Part shown: one piece after another, positions 1 through 8,589 of the stretch
Layout of the letters: every line of letters begins with the position of its first letter
Numbering within the stretch: position 1 is the stretch's first letter
Source: Paludisphaera borealis
GTDB taxonomy: Bacteria; Planctomycetota; Planctomycetia; Isosphaerales; Isosphaeraceae
Assembly: GCF_001956985.1 (NCBI RefSeq)
Contig: NZ_CP019082.1
Span: 3,348,001-3,412,000 of the forward strand
DNA: 64,000 nt
Direction of reading: 5' to 3'
Notes under the pieces: generated by a model
Databases searched by the model: none
What the model was told of the DNA's origin: nothing
What the model saw: the letters and a program-made list of their open reading frames with translations, nothing else
Program-made: the position numbers and the translations under genes

Positions 1-1
1 C

Positions 2-1048
2 TCGGAAGACGCCGTGATCTGGTACGAGAACCCGTCCTGGCGGAAGCACGAAGCCGTCCGGGGGGCGACGAAGCGCGACAACGTCTGCATCCAGGCCCAC
101 GACGTCGACGGCGACGGCCGCATCGACTTCACGGTCGGCGCGGGCTGGAAGCCTCCCGACACCGCCCACGCCGGCACCCTCCAGTGGATCGGCCGCGACG
201 CCGCCGGCGAGTGGCAGGTCCACCCGATCGACTACGACGAACCCTCGCTCCATCGCCTTCGCTGGGGAGACGTGAAGGGGAACGGCAAGAAGCAACTCGT
301 CGTCGCCCCGCTCCAGGGGCGCGGAACCAAGCCGCCGAACTGGGACGCCGGCCACGAGGTGCGCGTGCTCGTCCTCGACGTCCCCGGCGACCCCGCCCAC
401 CCGCACTGGCCGACGGAAGTCGCCGACGCCTCGCTGCACACGATCCACAACCTCCAGCTCGTCGACATGCTGGGCGCCGGCCGCGATCAGATCGTTCTGG
501 CCGCATGGGAAGGCGTCTACCGACTCGAACGCTCCGAGAAAGGCAAGTGGACCAAGGCCAAGCTCGGCTCGGGCGACCAGGAGAGCGCACCGTTCAAGGG
601 GGCCAGCGAAGTCAAGGTGGGACGGCTCGCGGACGGCTCGCACTACCTGGCGACCATCGAGCCCTGGCACGGAAACCAGGTCGTGGTCTACACGCCCCCG
701 AAGCAAGACGGAGCCCTCTGGCAACGGCAGGTGGTCGCCGCGCCCCTCGCCTGGGGCCACGCCGTCTGGTGCGCCAACCTTGACGGCGATGGCGACGACG
801 AGCTGATCATCGGCCAGCGCGACCGCAATCCGGCCGACGCCAAAGCCCCGCGCGGGCCGGGCGTCTTCGCCTTCGACCCCCGTCCGAGCGCCGACGGCCT
901 CGCGTTCGAGCGACACGCGATCGACGACGGCGGCATGGCCTGCGAAGACGCCGTGGCCGCCGACCTCGACGGCGACGGCCGAATCGACGTCGTCGCCGGC
1001 GGCCGCGCCACCCACAACCTGCGAATCTACTGGAACCAGCCGCGTTGA
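2..1048 (+). CDS. FG-GAP/VCBS repeat protein, C-terminal part (5' truncated by window edge)
   Basis: The frame is open to the left edge (Ser-Glu-Asp-Ala before the first possible GTG at 14), so the true start lies outside the window. The visible 345 or so residues hold several Asp-rich calcium-binding repeat motifs, for example DVDGDGRIDFTVG near the start, NLDGDGDDELIIG near residue 260 and DLDGDGRIDVVAGG near the C-terminus. Such repeats build beta-propeller folds in extracellular proteins, and planctomycetes carry many of them. No catalytic motif is visible. It ends with TGA and is followed by a long gene-free stretch. Substrate or partner cannot be inferred. A second FG-GAP protein sits at 43721-44908. 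Confidence 0.85.
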   Translation, partial: SEDAVIWYENPSWRKHEAVRGATKRDNVCIQAHDVDGDGRIDFTVGAGWKPPDTAHAGTLQWIGRDAAGEWQVHPIDYDEPSLHRLRWGDVKGNGKKQLVVAPLQGRGTKPPNWDAGHEVRVLVLDVPGDPAHPHWPTEVADASLHTIHNLQLVDMLGAGRDQIVLAAWEGVYRLERSEKGKWTKAKLGSGDQESAPFKGASEVKVGRLADGSHYLATIEPWHGNQVVVYTPPKQDGALWQRQVVAAPLAWGHAVWCANLDGDGDDELIIGQRDRNPADAKAPRGPGVFAFDPRPSADGLAFERHAIDDGGMACEDAVAADLDGDGRIDVVAGGRATHNLRIYWNQPR

Positions 1049-1579
1049 CGAAACGCGACGGCGGGCCGTCCCGAGGCCCGCCTACGTCCGAAAAACACTG
1101 CCGCCTCCCAAAATTCCCACAATCCCTCCCTTGCTTTTTGTTCATGAATTTTATTTAATCTTAAGAGCCTCCGTTTCGATGGGGGTCTTAAGCGGTACGA
1201 TTAGGGTTGCAACGAAGCAGGTTTCGGCGAAACGCCGCGTGTGAAAATCCTGCCCGTTCATCGGTGGATCGGCTGCTTCAGTCACCAACCGCAATCAGGC
1301 ACTACCAGCCTTGGATCGTTGAACAGACGACCTCCTTCGTGGAAAGCCGCGCCGAGACGGCCATCGGATCGGGCGGCGCTATTGCATTTGTCTGGTCGCT
1401 GCGCTCACCGAGTACTCCGAATACTTTCGTTCTTTCCGGGACGACGGCCCGACCTCGCCTGCTTCTCTCCCAGCGGCTTGAAGAACGGCCCATCAGGGGG
1501 GTTATGTCGCTTTTTGTATGAGATGGACGGCGGCGTCATGCGACTTTCCCGGACTTTCTGGAAAGGAAGGGCGTTTTCC
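1049..1579. other. Gene-free leader upstream of the Gly/Met-repeat gene
   Basis: About 530 bases without a convincing gene. It contains an AT-rich patch near 1131-1165 with a possible promoter, and an imperfect hairpin (CTTAAGA near 1160 pairing with TCTTAAG ending near 1194). The frame of the downstream gene is open back to 1241, but codons before 1580 look non-coding and lack a good ribosome site, so this is best read as a long 5' leader. Confidence 0.5.
1131..1159 (+). promoter_or_regulatory. Possible sigma-70-type promoter
   Basis: TTGCTT at 1131-1136, a 17-base spacer, then TTTAAT at 1154-1159, in an AT-rich patch of otherwise GC-rich DNA, about 420 bases before the start at 1580. Similarity to the consensus is moderate; there is no direct evidence of activity. 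Confidence 0.35.
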
Positions 1580-3196
1580 ATGTCTCTGACACGTTTCGAT
1601 GTTCGACATCTCGCGATCGCGGTGCTGCTCGGCGTCGCGCCGCTCTCCGTGGCGGCCGCCGACGATTCGGCGCCCAAGGCGAAGCCCGCTTCCGCGACGC
1701 AACCGCAACCCTCGCCTGAAGTTGATGACGTTCCGATGTACAACCTGCTCGACGCCATGCGCGACGGCCTGGTGAACGTCGAGGCCGAGGGGCGCGGCAA
1801 CGGCCGCATGACCGTCTCGGTCACCAACACCTCGAAACGCAAGCTTCGCGTCGTCCTGCCGCCGGGCCTCATCGCGCAGGGTGCCACCGGCCAGATGGGC
1901 GGCATGGGCGGAATGGGCGGCGGTATGGGTGGCATGGGCGGCGGCGGAATGGGCGGAATGGGCGGCGGCCGAGGCGGCATGGGCGGCGGCATGGGCGGAA
2001 TGGGCGGCCGAGGCGGCATGATGATGGGCGGCACGCTGCCCCCGACCATGGGCCTGATGATGCTCGGCCGGCTCATCATGTCGCTCGCCGGCGACCGCGA
2101 TAGTTGGGATCAGCGGTCCCTGATGATGGGCATGATGATGGGCATGGGCGGCGGAATGGGGGGCATGGGCGGCGGAATGGGCGGCGGAATGGGGGGCATG
2201 GGCGGCGGCATGGGCGGCATGGGCATGGGTATGCGGTCGGTGCCTCCCACGGGCCTTCCGTTCGCCGACATCAAGCCCGGCCAGACCCGCAACCTGCCGA
2301 CTCGGCTCGTCAGCCTTGAGCGCCCCGACGCCGAGAACGGCGTCAAGCTGCCCGCCGATGGGGAGAAGCTCCAGATCGGCGACATCACGCAGATCAACCA
2401 GGATCAGCGGGTTCAGAAGGCGCTCAAGCGGCTGGCCGCCGACAAGGCGAACATCTGGATCTCGCAGATGGTGATGTGGCGCGTGGCCTCGGGACTGGAC
2501 TGGGACTCCATCGCCCAGCTCTCCCAGAGTTGGGGCAACCCCTATGAGCTGACGATGGCCCAGGCGTTCGTCGACCGACTCGACAACCTGCCCGACGGCG
2601 AGACCGGCGTGATCCGGTTCCAGATCGACTCGGCCGACGCCAAGACCAAGCCCCTGGCCGACGAGCTGACCAAGGCGCTCAAGGACAAGCCGGTGCTCGG
2701 CCTGTGGGCGAGGGAAGAGATCCCCGCCGAGCCCCTGGGCCCGGCCATCGCCTGCCGCGTCCGGATCACCGAGAACGAGGCGACCGTCCTGGTCAACTCC
2801 AGCGACGCCACGGCCCAGAATTGGGTCCCCTACGGCAAGTTCACCGTGCCGATCGCTCGCAAGGACGGCAAGTTCGATACCCTCAAGTTCACCGACGCGC
2901 TGGCCGAGGGCGTGCTCAACCGAATGGTCCGGGCGCAGGTCGCCAAGGGGCCCAAGGTGAAGGGCAAGAACACGTACACGGTTCGCATCGACAACGCCTC
3001 GCCGCTGATCCTCAACGGCCTGGCCGTCCTCGGCGCGAGCGAAGGCGACGGCGACGCCCTCCACGCCCGGCAGCTCGCCGGCTTCAGCATCTCGCCGCGG
3101 CGGAGCCTGACCGTCCCCGCCACCGAAGAGGTCGCCAAGGAACTCGGCCTCAAGAAGAACGTCCACATCGTCGCCGCCGACCTCAGCCGACTCTGA
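1580..3196 (+). CDS. Secreted protein with Gly-Gly-Met repeats, unknown function
   Basis: I place the start at ATG 1580 because GGAAAGGAAGG lies 8-10 bases upstream and the protein then begins with a standard signal peptide (MSLTRFDVRHLAIAVLLG, cleavage after VAAA). The mature protein of about 510 residues has two blocks of Gly-Gly-Met repeats, roughly residues 105-155 and 180-215, separated by a Met-rich segment (MGLMMLGRLIMSLAGDRDSW). The C-terminal 300 residues are ordinary globular sequence with no motif I recognise. Codon use remains typical of the window. The repeats are encoded by short near-identical DNA repeats and may vary in length between strains. A strong intrinsic terminator follows 45 bases after the stop, so the gene is probably monocistronic. 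Confidence 0.85.
   Translation: MSLTRFDVRHLAIAVLLGVAPLSVAAADDSAPKAKPASATQPQPSPEVDDVPMYNLLDAMRDGLVNVEAEGRGNGRMTVSVTNTSKRKLRVVLPPGLIAQGATGQMGGMGGMGGGMGGMGGGGMGGMGGGRGGMGGGMGGMGGRGGMMMGGTLPPTMGLMMLGRLIMSLAGDRDSWDQRSLMMGMMMGMGGGMGGMGGGMGGGMGGMGGGMGGMGMGMRSVPPTGLPFADIKPGQTRNLPTRLVSLERPDAENGVKLPADGEKLQIGDITQINQDQRVQKALKRLAADKANIWISQMVMWRVASGLDWDSIAQLSQSWGNPYELTMAQAFVDRLDNLPDGETGVIRFQIDSADAKTKPLADELTKALKDKPVLGLWAREEIPAEPLGPAIACRVRITENEATVLVNSSDATAQNWVPYGKFTVPIARKDGKFDTLKFTDALAEGVLNRMVRAQVAKGPKVKGKNTYTVRIDNASPLILNGLAVLGASEGDGDALHARQLAGFSISPRRSLTVPATEEVAKELGLKKNVHIVAADLSRL
1893..2232 (+). repeat. In-gene short tandem repeats encoding Gly-Gly-Met
   Basis: Two clusters (about 1896-2028 and 2126-2232) of GGCATGGGCGG-like units encode the Gly/Met runs of the protein at 1580-3196. 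The units are close to identical, which makes slippage or assembly error possible. Confidence 0.85.
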
Positions 3197-3241
3197 GCCG
3201 AGCCGACCGTCGCGACCGAACGAACGACTCCAACCAAACTG

Positions 3242-3280
3242 ACCGCCCGACGCGAACCGCTCGCGACGGGCGGTTTTTTT
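3242..3280 (+). terminator. Intrinsic terminator
   Basis: ACCGCCCG (3242-3249) pairs with CGGGCGGT (3267-3274) and is followed by seven T. It lies 45 bases after the stop at 3196. Confidence 0.85.
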
Positions 3281-3376
3281 CGTCGGGCGTCGCGCGGTCG
3301 AACTCCTCTCTGGCTTTTCACGGACATCCGTAGTACGATCCTCGCGTTCAGCCTTACAACAGTAGGAGGAGGCGCG

Positions 3377-4606
3377 ATGCGGATTCTCATCACTTCGGCC
3401 GTTTATCTCTTCCTCGCCACAACAGGCGCGGCCCAGACGACGGAGCCGCAGTCCGTCGGCGAGTCGTACAAGGCGCTTCGGAACGAGTGGGATTCGAGGG
3501 AGAAGGCTCGCCAGAACGCCTTTGAGAAGGCCGCGACCGAAAAGGAGCGGGAAGCGGCGGCGAAATTGAATCCGGCGAGCGAGCTGGAAGCGTACATCGA
3601 CCGATTCCTCGCCGTGGCCGAGCGCGATCCGAAGGACGCGGGCGCGCGCGACGCGCTTTTTTGGATCCTGGAGACGGGGCGTTGGGCCGACCACAACGCC
3701 CCCAAGCGGCGTCGCCAGGTCGATCGGGCGATGGACCTGGTCCTGGAACACCATCGAAACGACGACGGACTCGGTTCGATCCTGCCGAACCTGGTCAACT
3801 ACCCAACAGCCAAACGCGACGGCTTCCTGCGGGCGGTTTACGAGACGACGACGGCGCGCGCGGTGAAAGGGCCGGCCTGCTGGGGCCTGGCGGAATACCT
3901 GAGGATCCAGGCGGGCCTGGCCGAGGATCTCAAGCGTCCGAAGCCCGACGAAACCGACATGCGGCTCCTTGAACGACGGTACGGAAGCTATCTGGACCAT
4001 CTCCGCTCGTGCGACCCCGGCGCGATGCTCAAGGAGTCGGAGGCGCTCTGCGAGCGGGCGCTCGACGAGTACGGCGATCTCCCGTACCGCCGCGGGTCGA
4101 TCGATAAGGCGTCGAAGAAGACCCTCGCCGACGTCGCAGAGCGGACGCTGAACGAGATCCGCCACCTGGCCGTGGGAAACGAAGCGCCCGAGATCGTCGG
4201 CCAGGACGCGGACGGAACGACCTTCAAGCTGAGCGATTATCGAGGCAAGGTCGTCGTGCTGACGTTCTCGGGCAACTGGTGCGCCCCTTGCCGGGGGATG
4301 TATCCCCAGGAACGCGAACTCGTCGAGCGCCTGAAGGACAAGCCGTTCGCCCTCCTGAGCGTGAACACCGACGAGAGCAAGGACACGCTCCGAAAGTCGA
4401 TCCAGGACCGCGAAGTCACCTGGCGATGCTGGTGGGACGGCCGCACCGACGGCCCGATCTGCGCAAAGTGGAGCATCTACAGCTTTCCGACGCTCTACCT
4501 CCTCGACGCCCAAGGCGTGATCCGCTCCAAGGGTCTGGGGGGCAAGGCGCTCGACGAAGCGGTGGACGCCCTTCTGACCGAGATCAAAGACCTCTCCAAA
4601 CCATGA
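3377..4606 (+). CDS. TlpA-like thioredoxin-fold protein, exported
   Basis: ATG 3377 is preceded by AGGAGGAGG at ideal spacing and opens a signal peptide (MRILITSAVYLFLATTGAAQ). Residues 25-270 are a helical, charged region without a recognised domain. The C-terminal 140 residues are a peroxiredoxin/TlpA-type thioredoxin fold: GNEAPEIVGQDADG, then FSGNWCAPCRGMYPQERE with a WCAPC redox centre near residue 302, and later SFPTLYLLD with the cis-proline. The protein is 409 residues, much longer than a plain TlpA (about 150-180), because of the N-terminal region. It is probably a periplasmic thiol-disulphide enzyme. A paralogue of the same architecture follows 61 bases later, so the two are likely co-transcribed tandem duplicates. 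Confidence 0.85.
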   Translation: MRILITSAVYLFLATTGAAQTTEPQSVGESYKALRNEWDSREKARQNAFEKAATEKEREAAAKLNPASELEAYIDRFLAVAERDPKDAGARDALFWILETGRWADHNAPKRRRQVDRAMDLVLEHHRNDDGLGSILPNLVNYPTAKRDGFLRAVYETTTARAVKGPACWGLAEYLRIQAGLAEDLKRPKPDETDMRLLERRYGSYLDHLRSCDPGAMLKESEALCERALDEYGDLPYRRGSIDKASKKTLADVAERTLNEIRHLAVGNEAPEIVGQDADGTTFKLSDYRGKVVVLTFSGNWCAPCRGMYPQERELVERLKDKPFALLSVNTDESKDTLRKSIQDREVTWRCWWDGRTDGPICAKWSIYSFPTLYLLDAQGVIRSKGLGGKALDEAVDALLTEIKDLSKP

Positions 4607-4667
4607 TCGCAACGGCTTCGTGTTCATCTCCCATCCCTCGCCGTCTCTCTCCGGAAAGGCATCGGTG

Positions 4668-5843
4668 ATGTACTCGACGATCCTTGCTCTCCTGGCGCTG
4701 CTCATCCTCCCCGGCTCGGACGAACCCGCCGCGAAGAAGACCGACGAGGTTTCCAAGCAGCGGAGGGACGAATTCCACAAGCTGACCGTCGCAAACTTCG
4801 AGAACCGAGAGAAAGGCGGCGGTCTACCGTGGAATCACTTCGCGTCGCGCCATGTGGAACTCGCCGAGAAGAATCCCGAGGATTCTACCGGCTACCTGTC
4901 GCTGGAGGCCCTGGCGCTTGGCGACTCGTTCTCGACCGAGCCGACGGGCGACGACGCCATTCCTTACTTCTCGAAGGCGATCGACCTGTTAATCCGACAC
5001 CACGTGCAAGGGGGGCGGGCGTCCGATCTCGCTCAGCTCTTGGCATCACCTTCGCACTTCGGGTCGGCGTCGGCCCAGACCGAGCGATTCCTCCGGGAGG
5101 TCCTCGAAAAGAATCCGTCGGCCGAAACCCGGGCGGGGGCCGCGCTCAGCCTGGTCCGCTTCCTCAAGGGCAGGGCCGACCTCGCGCGTCGGCTGGAGGG
5201 CGACGACGGCGGGGCGCTCGCTCGACGGCTGGAAGCGACGTGGGGGCGTCCCTACCTGGAAGCCCTGAAGGCCTGTGATCCACAAAAACTGGACCAAGAA
5301 GCCGAGGGCGTCTCCCGGCGCGGTCTGAAAGAGCACGCCGAGTACTGGAAACGCCAGTCGCTTCCAGGACGCCAGGCTCTGGAGATCAACGGCGAGGACG
5401 TCGCCGGAAAGCCCATGTCCCTGAGCCAGTTCCGGGGCAAGGTGGTCGTGCTCTCGTTCTGGGGGTTCGGCTGCCTCCCATGCCGGGCGATGTTCCCGCA
5501 CGAGAAGGCGATGGTGAAGCGCATGGAAGGCCGCCCGTTCGTCCTGCTGGGCGTCGACGCCGACCTCGACCGGGCGAAGACCCTGGAACGTCTCGCCAAG
5601 GAGGGGATCACCTGGCGGTCGTGGTGGGACGGCGGCGAGAAGACGGTCGGACCGATCGCGGACGCCTGGCAAATCCGGTGCTGGCCCTCCGTCTTCGTGA
5701 TCGACCACAAGGGCGTGATCCGCTACCGAGACTTCCGCGGCAAAGAGCTTGAACTGATGGTCGATTTGCTCGTTTCGGACGCGGAAAAGGACCAGGACGC
5801 CGGCGTCCCGGCCGGGCGGGCCCAGTCCGCGCGAACGCCCTGA
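4668..5843 (+). CDS. TlpA-like thioredoxin-fold protein, exported (tandem paralogue)
   Basis: The start at ATG 4668 gives a short signal peptide (MYSTILALLALLILPGS) with GGAAAGG 8 bases upstream; the frame is open further upstream but that part is not signal-like. The architecture matches the neighbour at 3377-4606: a charged helical N-terminal region, then a TlpA/peroxiredoxin domain with FRGKVVVLSFWGFGCLPC and a CLPC redox centre, and a C-terminal CWPSVFVIDHKG segment with the cis-proline. The CxxC loop differs from its paralogue (CLPC against CAPC, GFG against GNW), suggesting a different redox potential or partner. The protein is about 391 residues long. Likely a second extracytoplasmic thiol oxidoreductase of the same operon. 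Confidence 0.83.
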   Translation: MYSTILALLALLILPGSDEPAAKKTDEVSKQRRDEFHKLTVANFENREKGGGLPWNHFASRHVELAEKNPEDSTGYLSLEALALGDSFSTEPTGDDAIPYFSKAIDLLIRHHVQGGRASDLAQLLASPSHFGSASAQTERFLREVLEKNPSAETRAGAALSLVRFLKGRADLARRLEGDDGGALARRLEATWGRPYLEALKACDPQKLDQEAEGVSRRGLKEHAEYWKRQSLPGRQALEINGEDVAGKPMSLSQFRGKVVVLSFWGFGCLPCRAMFPHEKAMVKRMEGRPFVLLGVDADLDRAKTLERLAKEGITWRSWWDGGEKTVGPIADAWQIRCWPSVFVIDHKGVIRYRDFRGKELELMVDLLVSDAEKDQDAGVPAGRAQSARTP

Positions 5844-5871
5844 ATGCGCGCGATTCGGATCTTACCCTCCG

Positions 5872-6408
5872 TCACAGACGGCCGATCCACTCCGACGACG
5901 GCAGGACTTCGCTGAGGAACTGCTGCTGGGCGCAGAGGATCGACTGCTGGAGTTCCTCGGCGGTCACCCGGCCGGCGGAGTTCGAGAGGGGCAGGGTGCC
6001 GGTGGCGTCGCTGAGGAACTCGGCCTTGAACCCGCGGTGGACGGCCTGGCGGGCGGTGGTGTCGCAGCACATGTGGGTCATGTAGCCGGCGATCGTGACC
6101 GTATCGATCCCGCGCTTGCGGAGCCAGTCCTCCAGCGGGGTATTGGTGAAGCTGCCCGGCAGGGTCTTCTCGATCCGCAGGTCATGGGGCCGTCCGGCCG
6201 CCTCGGGGTGAAGCTCCCACTCCTTGCTTCCCTTGCGGAAGATGGGTTTGTCCGTCGTGTGGTGCTGGATCACCACCACCGGAATCCGCCCTTCCGCCGC
6301 GTCCATCACGGCGAGAATCCGGTCGAGATGACCGACCGGGTAGGTGATCGGCAACGCTCCGGTGAAGTATTCGTTCTGCACGTCGATGACGAGTAAGGCG
6401 CGGCTCAT
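5872..6408 (-). CDS. Isochorismatase-family cysteine hydrolase
   Basis: The 178-residue protein has the full cysteine hydrolase fold signature: MSRALLVIDVQNEYF with catalytic Asp9, a lysine at about 81 (IEKTLPGSF), and GYMTHMCCDTTARQA with the nucleophile at Cys114. This Asp-Lys-Cys triad is shared by isochorismatases, nicotinamidases and N-carbamoylsarcosine amidases. The substrate cannot be assigned from sequence; an adjacent extra cysteine (Cys115) is present. It is convergent with the thioredoxin gene, 28 bases away, and no terminator is evident between them. The length is normal for the family. Confidence 0.9.
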   Translation of the reverse strand: MSRALLVIDVQNEYFTGALPITYPVGHLDRILAVMDAAEGRIPVVVIQHHTTDKPIFRKGSKEWELHPEAAGRPHDLRIEKTLPGSFTNTPLEDWLRKRGIDTVTIAGYMTHMCCDTTARQAVHRGFKAEFLSDATGTLPLSNSAGRVTAEELQQSILCAQQQFLSEVLPSSEWIGRL

Positions 6409-6515
6409 GATCGGCTCCAGGAAACGCGGAAGGCGAGGAGGATTCCTCCGGCCGGAGGATCGGTCACTGCCATTCTACCCGGAGCCGACTCGAAAGGTTT
6501 GTTGCGGTCGATGAG

Positions 6516-7184
6516 CTATGCGGCCTTCGCTCGTTGGGATCTTCCCATCAGGGCGAAGAACCCAGTCGCTCCGGCGAAGACAAGCCAGGCCCCGGGCTCG
6601 GGAACAGTGGCGTCGGTGAGTTCGCCGTAAATGTCGACCGCGACGACGGGAGTTCCCGGCGTCCGACTCCAGAGCGCCATGTCGTCTCCTCGAACCTCGC
6701 CCAATTTGAGCCTCAACTCGCCGATTCCAAAACCCCCGATATAACCACCGAAAGGGTCCATACGGTTGTACATACCCTGTATGATCATACCAGCCGCGAC
6801 GGTCCCGTCCGGGTGGACCGTGCCGCTGATTTGCACATCAAGCGAGATGGGGAGTTCGATGGGGGCGATCGGCTTCCCGTCGACGGCCGAAATCGTGAAG
6901 TCCACCCTCACTCCCTCGTTGTCGAACGTAAATCCATCCCTAGGCGATGTCTGATGGATGAGCACCGTGCCGAGTTTGATGATCGAATCCGGCGCGGCCG
7001 TACCGTTCTCAACGCCTTGGAACTCGAACACCGGCGAATTCCCCAGACCACTCATCGGGCCCGGCCACGTCGTGCTGTACGTGATCTGGGGCGGGATCGG
7101 GCTGGCGTCAGCCGTCCCCAGCGGCAAGGCGGCGAGGGCGGCAAGAACCATGTATCCGTACCGATGCTTGCGAGTCCGTGCCAT
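6516..7184 (-). CDS. PEP-CTERM sorting domain protein
   Basis: It starts with a signal peptide (MARTRKHRYGYMVLAALAAL, cleavage near ADA) and ends with a classic PEP-CTERM anchor: VPEPGAWLVFAGATGFFALM followed by an Arg-rich end. AGGAGG precedes the start at good spacing. The 170-residue mature middle (for example THRDGFTFDNEGVRVDFTI-like strands) is beta-rich and Gly-rich, without catalytic motifs. In known systems such proteins are exported and processed by exosortase at the PEP motif, then attached to the surface or to exopolysaccharide. No exosortase gene lies in this window. Role unknown. Confidence 0.88.
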   Translation of the reverse strand: MARTRKHRYGYMVLAALAALPLGTADASPIPPQITYSTTWPGPMSGLGNSPVFEFQGVENGTAAPDSIIKLGTVLIHQTSPRDGFTFDNEGVRVDFTISAVDGKPIAPIELPISLDVQISGTVHPDGTVAAGMIIQGMYNRMDPFGGYIGGFGIGELRLKLGEVRGDDMALWSRTPGTPVVAVDIYGELTDATVPEPGAWLVFAGATGFFALMGRSQRAKAA

Positions 7185-7605
7185 TTCATCCTCCTGATGT
7201 CTGCGGGAGACGGATCACCTCGACCGAGGGCGAACGTCGCCTTCGGATCTGATCGCGCCCGGGCGAGGCATGCGGGCAAAAGCTGGAGCTTCTGAGGGAG
7301 GCCGAACTCTACGGCCGCTCAGAAACAGGCGAAGCAGGCTTCAATCAAGTCACGGAAGTTCCGATCAGCGTGAAACGGTGCTCGGCTGGCGGCGATCATA
7401 GACCCCGACACCCATTCGGCCAACACATATCGATCCCGGCATGGCATCATGAGCAAGATTTAATGCTTGCGAGCCGGCAGCCGATCCGAGCAGCATCGAC
7501 GCCTGGTTTCTCCGTCCAACAACGGTCCCTTCGGTGCGATGAGGGTCGCAATTCGATAGAGTAAGGCTGGGTGAAGCGTCGGTTCGAAAATAGAGGGAGA
7601 TCGCC
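7185..7605. other. Divergent intergenic region, no gene seen
   Basis: About 420 bases between the PEP-CTERM gene (minus) and the quinone oxidoreductase gene (plus). I see no coding signal or RNA gene. An imperfect hairpin lies at 7290-7324 (TTCTGAG and GGCCG pairing with CGGCC and CTCAGAA), in the leader of the minus-strand gene. Promoters for both genes must lie here, but none stands out. Confidence 0.5.
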
Positions 7606-8589
7606 ATGAAAGCCGTCGTCATCACGGGCCAGGGGGGCCCCGGGGTGCTGGAGGTCCGGGAGGTTCCCACGCCGGAGGCGGGGGGCGACCTGATCCGGGT
7701 TCGGGTGCGGGCGTGCGGGGTGAACCGGGCCGATCTGTTGCAGGCCAGGGGACACTACCCAGCGCCCCCGGGCGTTCCGGTCGACATCCCGGGGTTGGAG
7801 TTCGCGGGCGAGGTCGAGGCGGTCGGGCCGGCCGTCGCGGGGCAGGTGAAGGTCGGCGACCGGGTGTTCGGGATCGTCGCGGGAGGCGCCCAGGCCGAGT
7901 TCCTGGTGACGCATCCTCGAATGGTCGTCGCGATTCCGTCGAACCTCGATTTCGAGGCCGCCGCGGCGGTCCCCGAGGTCTTCATCACGGCGCACGACGC
8001 CTTGACGACGCAGGGGAGGCTGGCGCCCGGCGAGCGGGTCTTGATTCACGCGGCGGGGAGCGGCGTGGGCACGGCGGCGGTGCAGATCGCCCGGGCGATG
8101 GGATGCACCGTGCTCGGTACGTCGCGGACGGCCGAGAAGCTCGAAAGAGCCAGGGCGCTCGGGCTCGACGTCGCGATCGTCAACGCGGATGGCGCGTTCG
8201 CCGACGCGGTGAACGAACAGACCCAAGGGAAGGGGGTCGAGGTGGTCCTCGACCTGATCGGCGGCCAGGCGCTGGCGGGAAACCTGGCGGTCCTCGCGAA
8301 ACGAGGGCGGCTGGTCGTGGTCGGCCTCCTGAGCGGGTCGAAGGCGGAAATCGACCTGGGGGTGTTGCTGGGCAAGCGGATCATGGTGGTCGGCACGACG
8401 CTTCGGGGCCGCCCGCTGGAGGAGAAGATCGCGGCCGTCCGGCTGTTCGAGGCCCAGGTGGTCCCCTGGCTGGAACGAGGGGTCGTGAAGCCGGTGGTCG
8501 ACTCGGTCTTCGCGCTGGAAGACGTCCGCGACGCCTATTCGCGGATGGCGTCTAACGAGGGCTTCGGCAAGGTCATTCTGCGGCTCTGA
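7606..8589 (+). CDS. NAD(P)H:quinone oxidoreductase, zinc-free MDR family (PIG3/zeta-crystallin-like)
   Basis: A 327-residue medium-chain dehydrogenase/reductase. The N-terminal GroES-like part is MKAVVITGQGGPGVLEVREV with ACGVNRADLLQARGHYP, the signature of the zinc-independent quinone oxidoreductases related to PIG3. The Rossmann NADP site is HAAGSGVGTAAVQIARAMG near residue 147. The catalytic-zinc ligands of alcohol dehydrogenases are absent. GAGGGAGA lies 6 bases before the ATG. The 3' end overlaps the convergent ABC ATPase gene by 17 bases. It likely reduces quinones or alpha,beta-unsaturated carbonyls with NADPH; the natural substrate is not known. Confidence 0.93.
   Translation: MKAVVITGQGGPGVLEVREVPTPEAGGDLIRVRVRACGVNRADLLQARGHYPAPPGVPVDIPGLEFAGEVEAVGPAVAGQVKVGDRVFGIVAGGAQAEFLVTHPRMVVAIPSNLDFEAAAAVPEVFITAHDALTTQGRLAPGERVLIHAAGSGVGTAAVQIARAMGCTVLGTSRTAEKLERARALGLDVAIVNADGAFADAVNEQTQGKGVEVVLDLIGGQALAGNLAVLAKRGRLVVVGLLSGSKAEIDLGVLLGKRIMVVGTTLRGRPLEEKIAAVRLFEAQVVPWLERGVVKPVVDSVFALEDVRDAYSRMASNEGFGKVILRL

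Noticed and set aside
1502-4780. Very long minus-strand open frame (1092 codons)
   Set aside because: It is the shadow of the Gly/Met-repeat and thioredoxin genes; it lacks domain signals and a ribosome site, and high GC makes long antisense frames common.
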